Shown in pieces: positions 16,067 through 22,844 of a stretch of DNA of 64,000 nt (its first letter is position 1; every line of letters starts with the position of its first letter). Source of the DNA: Streptomyces sp. ISL-11. Lineage in GTDB: Bacteria > Actinomycetota > Actinomycetes > Streptomycetales > Streptomycetaceae. The translations under genes and the position numbers were made by a program. The stretch covers positions 1 through 64,000 of the forward strand of contig NZ_JAGGOL010000018.1 of assembly GCF_018614525.1 (NCBI RefSeq), in the 5' to 3' direction. The notes under the pieces are model-generated. The model was not told where the DNA came from. It saw only the letters and a list, made by a program, of their open reading frames with translations, and did no database searches.

Positions 16067-16343
16067 TCGTCAGGAACTCCGAGCCGGGACCTTGCTCCGC
16101 AAGCGTCTCGGGGCGATCGCTCACGAAGTAGCCGCGCGTGGAGTCGGCGCGGATGAAGCCACCTTTGACAAGCAACTGAAGGGCCTTGGTCGCGGTGCCT
16201 GCGGCGACCTGGAAACGGGCTGCGATGTGGCGGACTGCCGGCAGCTTCTCTCCTGGCCTCAGCTTGCCGGAAACGATTTCCGCGCGAAGGGCATCCGCGA
16301 TCTGTTCGTTCACCCGGCGTGCGTCGTCAGCGGTAGGCGTCAT
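15978..16343 (-). CDS. Short GntR family regulator
   Basis: A 121-residue protein with a GntR winged helix: INEQ-like start RVNEQIADALRAEIVSGKLRPGEKLPAVRHIAARFQVAAGTATKALQLL, wing GFIRADSTRGYFV, and a short C-terminal coil (MREIELLRAHLARLDDRLQQLES). The long effector domain of pSAM2 KorSA-type regulators is absent, resembling the compact YtrA group. In AICEs GntR proteins repress transfer or replication genes, and this one probably controls the element. RBS AGGAAGGAGG precedes the ATG at 16343. Confidence 0.85.
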   Translation of the reverse strand: MTPTADDARRVNEQIADALRAEIVSGKLRPGEKLPAVRHIAARFQVAAGTATKALQLLVKGGFIRADSTRGYFVSDRPETLAEQGPGSEFLTIMREIELLRAHLARLDDRLQQLESSTRAD

Positions 16344-16388
16344 GCCCCGATGCTAACCGCCTCCTTCCTGGTCCAACTGGCACTGCCA

Positions 16389-16413
16389 ACACAGACTCTT
16401 GTACTGCCTGTGT
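16389..16413. promoter_or_regulatory. Possible GntR operator
   Basis: ACACAG (16389-16394) and CTGTGT (16408-16413) form an inverted repeat 46 bases upstream of the GntR start, in an A/T-richer patch containing the leftward promoter. Confidence 0.35.
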
Positions 16414-16780
16414 CAGTCATGCTAGAACAGTCTCACCAGCAAGCGCAGCCACCGAACTGGGCGGCGCGAACCGGTGAGAGACCCGTTTGACGTGCGCAAC
16501 GTACGTCCGGAGGGCCCTCGTGAGACGGGTCCGAAGGAAGCGTCTGACCCTTGAGAACTGCATAGCGATCATGCGGGACCGCTACGGGAGCGCAGCTCCG
16601 GCAGGCGCCTAGGTTGAGGAACCGGGGGCGAACCGCCGAAGCAACTGTTGCTCTCCCCCTACGCACGGCAACGCCACCCCGGATTGGGGTGTGGGGAAGG
16701 ACCGGGAGCTGACCAGTACGCGAGGCACGCGAGTGTGCACGGCTGGATGGCAAGCGGTATGACCAGTGGGGTCCCAAAGC

Positions 16781-16933
16781 ATGTGGCGAGATGAGACAGA
16801 TCGCCCCCGAGACGGCCGGGTCACGTTCGTCCCAGAGCGGCACGCCAACAGCCTCGGCAATGGAGAACACCGCAGCATCACCATCCGGTGCCACCCGACG
16901 CTCGCCGCCCTGCTTCGTCAGGCAGAGACATGA
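16781..16933 (+). CDS. Possible small ORF in a poorly coding stretch
   Basis: The interval 16414-17239 has no convincing full-length gene on either strand. The best small candidate is a 50-residue ORF, with MWRDETDRPRDGRVTFVPER as its first 20 residues, whose middle has normal G/C third positions but no clear ribosome-binding site. A GTG 15 bases upstream in the same frame is an alternative start. It may be a decayed or very small gene. I see no homology I can name; the rest of the interval holds a hairpin at 17156-17199 and nothing else I can support. Confidence 0.3.
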   Translation: MWRDETDRPRDGRVTFVPERHANSLGNGEHRSITIRCHPTLAALLRQAET

Positions 16934-17155
16934 CGCCCGGGAGTACGAACCCCGGCAGCCCCGAGAAGGCGGGCGCATTGCGCGCCATCACGAACTCGCA
17001 GCCACGCGCTGCCCAGACGCTTGCCGTACCGCCCCATGCGGTCCGGTGGAGCGGTGGAGAGCGCGGCGGCAATCCCACGGATCATCAACGACAAGCCGAT
17101 GACCGCGAGGTCGCAAGCGCTTCCCGGCAGCGATCACACCTGCCGTCCTGCACCA

Positions 17156-17199
17156 CCCGAGTGAGCTGTCGTCTCGCCAAAGCCTGCGGCTCACTCGGG
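17156..17199 (+). terminator. Hairpin with the CGTCTCGCCAAAGCCT loop (copy 1)
   Basis: CCCGAGTGAGC (17156-17166) pairs perfectly with GCTCACTCGGG (17189-17199). The 22-base loop contains CGTCTCGCCAAAGCCT (17170-17185), which recurs exactly in the loop of a hairpin with a different stem at 26595-26634. It stands 40 bases before the gene at 17240 and could be a terminator or an attenuator for the transfer operon. Confidence 0.55.
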
Positions 17200-17239
17200 C
17201 ATCCCTGCCCGTTCTCCACTGATCAGGAGACCTGTGCTG

Positions 17240-17539
17240 ATGAAGACTTATATCGGCGGACATGAGGCCGTCACCGTCGACGACTTCCTCGAACTGGCGT
17301 TAGGGACGCCGCCCGAGCTGTGGCTGGGCGTCGAGGACGAGAGCGAGGAGGAGCGGTCCGCCCGGCTGGACGCGGCCCGCGACATCCTCGCCGACAACCC
17401 GCACCTGTACGACACCGTCACCCGCGTCGCCGCGTCGCTGATCGAAGCCCGCGCCGTGGCCCCGCACCGGCTCACACCGGTGAGCCGCCCCAGGAAGAAC
17501 CAGGGCGGCCAGGTGGCGCCCGGGGCGGAGGCGGCATGA
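17240..17539 (+). CDS. Small acidic hypothetical protein, first gene of transfer operon
   Basis: About 99 residues (MKTYIGGHEAVTVDDFLELA...), acidic and probably cytoplasmic. The ATG at 17240 is preferred over GTG 17234 because AGGAGA ends ten bases before it. A TTA codon lies at 17300. The stop overlaps the GGDEF gene start (ATGA), placing it at the head of a compact run of genes continuing to 20455. Family not recognised. Confidence 0.65.
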   Translation: MKTYIGGHEAVTVDDFLELALGTPPELWLGVEDESEEERSARLDAARDILADNPHLYDTVTRVAASLIEARAVAPHRLTPVSRPRKNQGGQVAPGAEAA

Positions 17540-18186
17540 ACACGCTGGCTTCCGTATCCGCGGCCGCCGCCCCGCTGCTGGCCGGATGGTCGGTCCACAC
17601 CTTGCTGCTGCGCCGAAGGATCGCCCGGATCCGCCTGGACCCGCTGACCGGCTTGCCCGGTCGCGCGCAGTTCACCACCTCGGCCCGGCGCGATCTGCGC
17701 GCCCCCGGCGCCGTGGTCGTGCTGTTGGACCTGGACGGTTTCAAGGCCGTCAACGACACCCACGGGCACGCCGCCGGCGACGCGGTCCTGACCGCGGTCG
17801 GCGACCGGCTACAGACGTGGGCGGCCCTGCTGGGCGGCAGCGCCGGACGGCTGGGCGGCGATGAGTTCGCCGCTACGGCCGTAATCCCCGACTCCGCCCG
17901 CCGGCCGTTCGAGCTGCGTGAGCTCGACGAGGTGCTGTGCTCCCCGGTGCCCTTCCGGGGCGCTGAGCTCACCGTAGGCGCCTCCATCGGCGCGTTCGCC
18001 GTCGCCGGCCTTCCCGCCCCGGCCTTGGATCTCGCGCTGCGGCGTGCGGATGAGGCCATGTACGCGGCGAAGCGTACGGGCGGCGGCTGGCGCATCGCGG
18101 AGGGCCCGATCCCGGAGATGACCACCACCAACGGTCGCCGGACCGGCCGCCCCGGCACCACCGCCCCGGCAGGAGGCCGCCGATGA
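17536..18186 (+). CDS. GGDEF domain protein (putative diguanylate cyclase)
   Basis: A 216-residue protein with one probable N-terminal membrane segment (about residues 5-25) and a GGDEF domain: LDPLTGLPGRAQF, the metal-binding Asp in VVLLDLDGFKAVNDTHGHAAGD, the active-site GRLGGDEFAATA, and GASIGAF. All catalytic positions look intact, so c-di-GMP synthesis is plausible. The RxxD inhibitory site normally five residues ahead of GGDEF is missing (sequence GGSAGRL). c-di-GMP governs development through BldD in Streptomyces, so an element-borne cyclase could couple transfer to host development; that is inference. Overlaps both neighbours by 4 bases. Confidence 0.85.
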   Translation: MNTLASVSAAAAPLLAGWSVHTLLLRRRIARIRLDPLTGLPGRAQFTTSARRDLRAPGAVVVLLDLDGFKAVNDTHGHAAGDAVLTAVGDRLQTWAALLGGSAGRLGGDEFAATAVIPDSARRPFELRELDEVLCSPVPFRGAELTVGASIGAFAVAGLPAPALDLALRRADEAMYAAKRTGGGWRIAEGPIPEMTTTNGRRTGRPGTTAPAGGRR

Positions 18187-18410
18187 CCGCACTGCGCCAC
18201 CGCCTCTACCGCCGCCTCCACCCACGCCGCTACCGCGCCGGACAGCTCGCGGAGCAACGGCATCAGCTCCTGGACCTTGATGCGCATCTGGTGCGCGAGG
18301 ACTACACCCAGCCCGCCGCCCTCGACGCCGTCATGACGCCCGTTGACGGGCGTCGAGCGGGTCAGGCCATCGGCCGCCGCACGCCCGCCCCCGCAAAGGG
18401 GACCTCATGA
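18183..18410 (+). CDS. Small basic hypothetical protein
   Basis: 75 residues, Arg-rich N-terminus (MTALRHRLYRRLHPRRYRAG) followed by an acidic middle. Both ends overlap neighbours by ATGA, so it is co-translated with the GGDEF and DUF2637 genes. Its 3' part contains an inverted pair of the 10-bp GACGCCCGTC motif (18335-18354). Function unknown. Confidence 0.6.
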   Translation: MTALRHRLYRRLHPRRYRAGQLAEQRHQLLDLDAHLVREDYTQPAALDAVMTPVDGRRAGQAIGRRTPAPAKGTS

Positions 18411-19141
18411 AGATCTGGCGTTGGAGGCCCGGCCGCGTACCCGGTAGCGGAAGGCGTTCGACGGGCGTCAACGGCCCGTCGACGCCCGTCGGCGTGACGA
18501 TGCCGCCGCTGGTTGAGGTGGCGATCACCTCGCTCGCGGGCGGGCTGACGATGGTCCTGACGGCGATCGCCTTCTGGCTGTCGTACGAGCATTTGCAGGA
18601 ACTCGCCGCCCGTCACGGCATGGCCGACGCCGTCGCCCGGTCGTGGGCCTGGCCCGGCACCGTCGACCTGTTCATCGTCGTCGGCGAGCTGCTGATCCTG
18701 CGCGCCTCACTCGCCCGGCGCGTCGACTTGTGGGCAATCGGCCTGGCCACAGCAGGTTCTGGCGGATCGATCGCACTGAACGTGGCGGGGGTCGGCACGG
18801 ACGCCACCACCCTGGACTACGTGGTGGCCGCCGTGCCACCGGTCGCCGCGCTGCTGGCGTTCGGCGCGCTGATGCGGCAGGTCCACGCCTACCTCGCCCA
18901 CCGAGCGCAGACGCCCGTCACCCCCGTGTCGACGCCCGTCGACCGCCCGTCGATGGGCGTCGAGGTCCCGTTGACGCCCGTCGAGACGGCCCCCGTACCC
19001 GTCACGGTGACCCTCGACCGGCCCCCGGTCGGCGAGTCCGTACAGGAGCCTGCCGAGGGCCCTGCGACGCGGGAACTCCCGCCGCCGTCGACGCCCGTCA
19101 CCCCGGTGTCGACGCCCGTCGAAGCCTTGTCGACGCGCGTG
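18335..19141. repeat. Cluster of GACGCCCGTC motifs across two genes
   Basis: Exact copies (either strand) begin at 18345, 18460, 18481, 18910, 18931, 18973, 19090 and 19111. Near copies begin at 18335 (one mismatch), 18952 and 19132. They fall in two protein-coding genes and in both orientations. In the second gene the forward copies read STPV. Candidate DNA-level site. Confidence 0.6.
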
Positions 19142-19357
19142 CACCTGTGCCCTCCGGTGATCTACCGCAATCGTGCCGACCAGGTGATTCGCGCACTGTT
19201 CGGCACGGACTTCGCCCAGCCGAGTACCGCCCGCATGACGGAGGCGATGGCCGCGGCTGGGCTGGGCGGCTCGGAGTCGACCGCCCGCACCGCGCGCGGC
19301 CGGGTCAGGGCCCGTGAGCCCTACCTGGCCAGTCTCCCCACCGCCATCGCCAGCTGA
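18407..19357 (+). CDS. DUF2637-like membrane protein with C-terminal DNA-binding-like region (Spd candidate)
   Basis: 316 residues. Four hydrophobic segments lie between about residues 30 and 165 (EVAITSLAGGLTMVLTAIAF, VDLFIVVGELLILRA, GLATAGSGGSIALNVAGV, DYVVAAVPPVAALLAFGALM), the pattern of DUF2637 proteins on Streptomyces plasmids and AICEs. A Pro/Thr/Val-rich linker (TPVTPVSTPV) follows, then a C-terminal helical block (VIRALFGTDF, ARMTEAMAAAGLGGSESTARTARGRVRARE) resembling a winged helix. The family is linked to plasmid spread within the mycelium. The linker is made by repeats of the GACGCCCGTC motif. Confidence 0.7.
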   Translation: MKIWRWRPGRVPGSGRRSTGVNGPSTPVGVTMPPLVEVAITSLAGGLTMVLTAIAFWLSYEHLQELAARHGMADAVARSWAWPGTVDLFIVVGELLILRASLARRVDLWAIGLATAGSGGSIALNVAGVGTDATTLDYVVAAVPPVAALLAFGALMRQVHAYLAHRAQTPVTPVSTPVDRPSMGVEVPLTPVETAPVPVTVTLDRPPVGESVQEPAEGPATRELPPPSTPVTPVSTPVEALSTRVHLCPPVIYRNRADQVIRALFGTDFAQPSTARMTEAMAAAGLGGSESTARTARGRVRAREPYLASLPTAIAS

Positions 19358-19386
19358 CGCGCACCTCCCACAAAGGAGCACCGCAG

Positions 19387-19737
19387 ATGGAACCCCAGAC
19401 CATAGGTGACCAGGGTCCGGCCATCGTGGCCCTGTACCGGCTGCTCAAGACCTTCCCGCACCTGCCCGCCGCTGACTTCAGGGTCGGCACCGTCATCCTG
19501 CGTTCCCGCGTCGTGGAGGGCATCAGCATCACGCTGTACAGCTCGTTCTCGGACTTCGAGACCTGGCGGGAAGCGCTGGGCATCGACGTCAACACCGTCG
19601 AGTGGCAGCCCAAGCCGGACCTGTCGTACGAAGTCCTCAAAGGCGGCGGCTCCTTCGCCGACGTCGCGGTCGACCTGTCCGGCCTCATCCCCCGGGAGCC
19701 CGAACCGGTACCGGTGACTGCTGCCGCCGCGCTCTGA
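19387..19737 (+). CDS. Hypothetical protein of AICE transfer region
   Basis: 116 residues, mixed alpha/beta, soluble (ALYRLLKTFPHLPAADFRVG, GISITLYSSFSDFETWREAL). AAAGGAGC precedes the ATG by nine bases. The stop overlaps the next start by one base (TGATG). Family not recognised; it is in a conserved position between spread-type proteins. Confidence 0.65.
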   Translation: MEPQTIGDQGPAIVALYRLLKTFPHLPAADFRVGTVILRSRVVEGISITLYSSFSDFETWREALGIDVNTVEWQPKPDLSYEVLKGGGSFADVAVDLSGLIPREPEPVPVTAAAAL

Positions 19738-20120
19738 TGTCGCCGACTTTCGGCAAGTGCTACGACCCGACCGGGGAGGTCCACGGAATCCCTACCTTCC
19801 CGTGGCGTCTGGCCCCGGACGGCCTGGCCACGATCAGGCAGTTACGGGCCCAGGACCTGCGCCCTGGCGGCCAGGCGATCGCCGCGCAGGTGATGCGCCA
19901 CAACCGCCGCCGCGGCGGGGTCCAGGTCGCCTACCTCTACCCGATCGCCGGGGCGAAGAAGGTCCGCCCGATGACCCCCGCGAAGCGCGCCGCTCTGGCA
20001 AAAGCGATGGCGGCCCGCCGTACGTGTCCCGCCTGCCGCATCGACGCCGGTTACTGCATCCCCACCTCACTGGGGATGTGCGTGACCTGCGCCTATCCCG
20101 AGGAACAGCGCGCCGCCTGA
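19737..20120 (+). CDS. RRQRL-like zinc-binding protein
   Basis: 127 residues beginning MSPTFGKCYDPTGEVHGIPTF. It has TIRQLRAQDLRPGGQ, close to the 'RRQRL motif' of small zinc proteins on Streptomyces elements, and a C-terminal zinc ribbon CPACRIDAGYCIPTSLGMCVTC. Probably a DNA- or protein-binding accessory factor of transfer. The CAG TTA CGG segment includes a TTA codon. The start overlaps the upstream stop. Confidence 0.7.
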   Translation: MSPTFGKCYDPTGEVHGIPTFPWRLAPDGLATIRQLRAQDLRPGGQAIAAQVMRHNRRRGGVQVAYLYPIAGAKKVRPMTPAKRAALAKAMAARRTCPACRIDAGYCIPTSLGMCVTCAYPEEQRAA

Positions 20121-20143
20121 ACCGTCCAGAGAAGGGAAGCGCA

Positions 20144-20455
20144 TTGCAGTACCGACGTCTTCGTCTCCCGGCCGCCGCCCTTGTCGGCGCGGCCGTCGCT
20201 CTGACTGCCGGATCGCGCCTGCGCGGTTACGACGTGCCGGTGGCCTTGACCACGGCGTGCGCGCTGGCGCTCTTCGCCAACGTCACGTGCTCGATCAACC
20301 ACCTGGTGGAGGTCGCCTTCGCGACCACGCACCGGTGCCAGGTGAGCGGCTGCTCCTTCCGCGTCCGCCTCTCCGACGCGGACGCTGCGGAGAGCCGCCG
20401 GTGGCAGGAGGCCGCCGCCGCGCACCCGCGCCACGTCCCCACCTCCCGCAGCTGA
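20144..20455 (+). CDS. Small two-pass membrane protein (Spd-like)
   Basis: 103 residues from a TTG start at 20144, chosen for GAAGGGA eight bases upstream; no ATG or GTG fits. Two hydrophobic segments (AAALVGAAVALTAGS and ALTTACALALFANVTC), then a short cytoplasmic tail with two Cys (HRCQVSGCSF). Small membrane proteins of this kind support mycelial spread of Streptomyces plasmids. A hairpin follows. Confidence 0.6.
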   Translation: MQYRRLRLPAAALVGAAVALTAGSRLRGYDVPVALTTACALALFANVTCSINHLVEVAFATTHRCQVSGCSFRVRLSDADAAESRRWQEAAAAHPRHVPTSRS

Positions 20456-20473
20456 GGCAAGTCACCAGTTGGA

Positions 20474-20510
20474 CGCCCCCGGCCTGCTTACCAGGGCCCG
20501 GCCGGGGGCG
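20474..20510 (+). terminator. Hairpin terminator
   Basis: CGCCCCCGGCC (20474-20484) pairs with GGCCGGGGGCG (20500-20510), ending the operon that starts at 17240. Confidence 0.6.
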
Positions 20511-20539
20511 CCCTTTCACTCCCCAAAGGAGCGAAAACA

Positions 20540-22714
20540 GTGTCCAACACCAAACCTGCGGGGGCACTACCGCCGCCCGCACCGACACGAGAGACGGAGC
20601 CTGCCGCTGTTACGGCCGTGTCCGACGGTGGGCAGTCGGTTCCGATCGAGTTCACCGTCACCCACGCCCCCGAAGAGCAGGCCCAGACCCGCTCCCGACA
20701 GGGTGCCGGGCTGCCTGTTCTGCCCGCTGCCGTGTTCGGGGCGGAGGCCGTCTCGACCAGCTCGGCCGCCCTATATGCGTCAGCCGGTCTGGTCGGCACG
20801 ATCGCCGCGGCCGGCGTCGTGGCCGGTACGGCAGCAGGTGTCGCGGTAGTCAGGTCACGGCGTACCCGCCGTGCCGGCCTGGGAGGTTCAGCCGGAGTCT
20901 TCCGGGGTGCGAGGCGGGGCGGTCTGGGCCGGGCGGCCGGCATGTTCGGCAGTACGGATGCTGGTGGTGGCCGCCGCCGTTCGGTTGGTGGCCGCGGAGT
21001 CGGGGCGGGATGGGGCCGTGGGCGGATTGGCCGCCAGCGCCGCGCAGGTTCCCTGGCCACTGGACCGGCAAGCGCAGGGGCATCGACACCGCGCAGCGGC
21101 AGCAGTCGCAGGGGCGGTGCCGGCCGGGGGGTGTCGCTGGCCAAGCAGCCCCGCATGGCGGCTGGATCGGTGGCCGGCACCCGCGGCCCCGGCCCCAGGG
21201 TCGGGACGCTCGGCGGTAGTCCCCGCGGCGCCCTGGGCGCCCCCGGTACGCGTTCCAGGGCCCGTGCGGGCCGTGGCACGGGTGGCGGGAAGGTCGGGAG
21301 AGCTGGCGGTGGGCACGCCCATCGCGGCGCCGGTGGCCGTAGTAGTGGGCGTGCCGGGGTTCTGGGGCGCCTGGGCTTGCGTCGTGGCGCGGCCTCGGGC
21401 GCGGGTTCGGCTCGTTCGGCCGACCGACCGGGCCGGGGCGGCAGCACTCCCAAGGCGGGTGCTGCCGGACGGGCCCTGGCTGCTGGCCGGGGCGGGGTGC
21501 GGCCTGCGGTTGCGGCTGCCGCGCGCCGGGCCGGGCGAGTGGCGGTGCGCGGTCTGGCCTCAGCCGGGCGGGCCACCGCGAAGGCCGCTCAGTCTCCTGC
21601 CGCACAGAGCCTGCGGGAGCGGATCCGTACTGCCCGGCGGGAGCTGGTGAAGAAGGGGCGGACGGTGGTGCCGTATCTGGCCCGGTCTGCGGGGGCGAAG
21701 CTCGCGGCCGGAGCCGTTGGTGCTCTGGCCGCAGTGCCGGGCTTCCTACTCAAGACGCTCGCGGCCGGCGGCGGAGCGGTGCTCCGGTGGCTGCACCTGG
21801 CCCCACGCACCGGAAGGCCCTGGGGTGAGCACTTCCTGTCCTGGGGTCCGAAGGCTGCCAGGGCGGTGCACCGGCGTCTGATGCGCAGGGCGAAGAGCAA
21901 GTACACCGAGGCCACGCGCCCGGACGTCGCCCTGCGTTTTCCGCAGCCGGGCCGCCCGTTCGCAGGTGCCCTGATCGCCCCGGGCGGGGCGCATTTCGGA
22001 GGAGATCTGGTGTCCGTCTTCAAGCGTGAGACCGAGGGCGTGCGCGAGGCGTACGCACGTTACGAGCCGCCGATGATGCTGGCGGTGGCGGCCGAGTACT
22101 GGGGCCTGCCCGAGGGCCTGACGTCCACGGCTGAGGCGGTGCGCCAGCTCGCGGTCAACACTGCCGACAAGTACCCCGCCGACGCCCGCATGGCGGACCT
22201 GGTTGCCCAGGTCTACGCCCTGATCCACCGGGCCGCGCAGAAGGCGGGCGAGGTCGGGCCGCTGTTCGCCAAGGTTCACGAGCACGACCTGCGCCGCTAC
22301 GAGGAGCCCCGCAACGGGGAGCACATGTGGAACATCCTGGAGCGCCGCCAGGACGGCAGCTTCGGGCAGCGCCAGCCCTCGCAGTTCGTGGCGGTGTGCC
22401 AGGACATCGCGCACGTCTACGCTCGCTACGAACCGGGCCACATGAAGCAGGTCGCTGCCGAGTACGAGGGCATCCCCGACGGCATCGAAAACGTCGCCGC
22501 GGCGGTGAACCTGCTTCAGGTCCGTTCCAACGACCGCTACCCGGTCGACAAGGCGGTCGTGGATGCGATCGCCGATATCCACACCCTTCTCATGCAGGCC
22601 GCGTCCGCCGCGCAGGAGCTGATGCCGAACTTCCGGCGCCTGCACGCCCCCGACATCTCCCGCCACGAAGCACCTCGCAACGGCGAGGAAGGCGAGGCCA
22701 TGTGGGACGCCTGA
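20540..22714 (+). CDS. Large Gly/Arg-rich protein with tandem C-terminal domains
   Basis: 724 residues from GTG 20540 (AAAGGAGCG upstream). After a charged N-terminus there is one hydrophobic segment (about 75-105), then about 200 residues rich in Gly, Arg, Ala and Ser, extremely basic and probably disordered, then a helical Ala/Arg region. The C-terminal 220 residues hold two copies of a domain of about 95 residues (near 505-600 and 628-722). Shared landmarks are YARYEP, VAAEYxGxPxGI/L, a Tyr-Pro (K/R)YP, and (Y/H)EAPRNGE..MW. I do not recognise the domain. Location just before traB suggests a transfer or spread role. In the Gly/Arg part an alternative +1 frame (20871-21650) also looks strongly coding. 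Confidence 0.7.
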   Translation: MSNTKPAGALPPPAPTRETEPAAVTAVSDGGQSVPIEFTVTHAPEEQAQTRSRQGAGLPVLPAAVFGAEAVSTSSAALYASAGLVGTIAAAGVVAGTAAGVAVVRSRRTRRAGLGGSAGVFRGARRGGLGRAAGMFGSTDAGGGRRRSVGGRGVGAGWGRGRIGRQRRAGSLATGPASAGASTPRSGSSRRGGAGRGVSLAKQPRMAAGSVAGTRGPGPRVGTLGGSPRGALGAPGTRSRARAGRGTGGGKVGRAGGGHAHRGAGGRSSGRAGVLGRLGLRRGAASGAGSARSADRPGRGGSTPKAGAAGRALAAGRGGVRPAVAAAARRAGRVAVRGLASAGRATAKAAQSPAAQSLRERIRTARRELVKKGRTVVPYLARSAGAKLAAGAVGALAAVPGFLLKTLAAGGGAVLRWLHLAPRTGRPWGEHFLSWGPKAARAVHRRLMRRAKSKYTEATRPDVALRFPQPGRPFAGALIAPGGAHFGGDLVSVFKRETEGVREAYARYEPPMMLAVAAEYWGLPEGLTSTAEAVRQLAVNTADKYPADARMADLVAQVYALIHRAAQKAGEVGPLFAKVHEHDLRRYEEPRNGEHMWNILERRQDGSFGQRQPSQFVAVCQDIAHVYARYEPGHMKQVAAEYEGIPDGIENVAAAVNLLQVRSNDRYPVDKAVVDAIADIHTLLMQAASAAQELMPNFRRLHAPDISRHEAPRNGEEGEAMWDA

Positions 22715-22773
22715 CCAGCGCCCCATGAGCACCCCGGATGCCTTTGAGAGCACAGCGCTTCCGTCCCTCTCTC

Positions 22774-22812
22774 GCGGGCCAGGCACCGGTTACCCCCGGG
22801 TGCCTGGCCCGC
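22774..22812 (+). terminator. Hairpin before traB
   Basis: A perfect 14-bp stem, 22774-22787 with 22799-22812, loop GGTTACCCCCG-like. It separates the large Gly/Arg-rich gene from traB and probably terminates or attenuates transcription. Confidence 0.65.
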
Positions 22813-22844
22813 CCCGTCGCCCGCGTGAAGGAGACCGATCCCTG

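Noticed and set aside
16433..16978. Leftward 181-codon ORF in the poorly coding part of the element
   Set aside because: Mixed amino-acid composition, no ribosome-binding site, weak third-position bias and no recognisable motif.
18407..19357. TPV-rich repeats as a cell-wall spanning secreted linker
   Set aside because: The repeats follow several membrane segments, but the same DNA motif appears in the previous gene in a different reading context, so a DNA-level explanation is at least as good; no signal peptide is seen.
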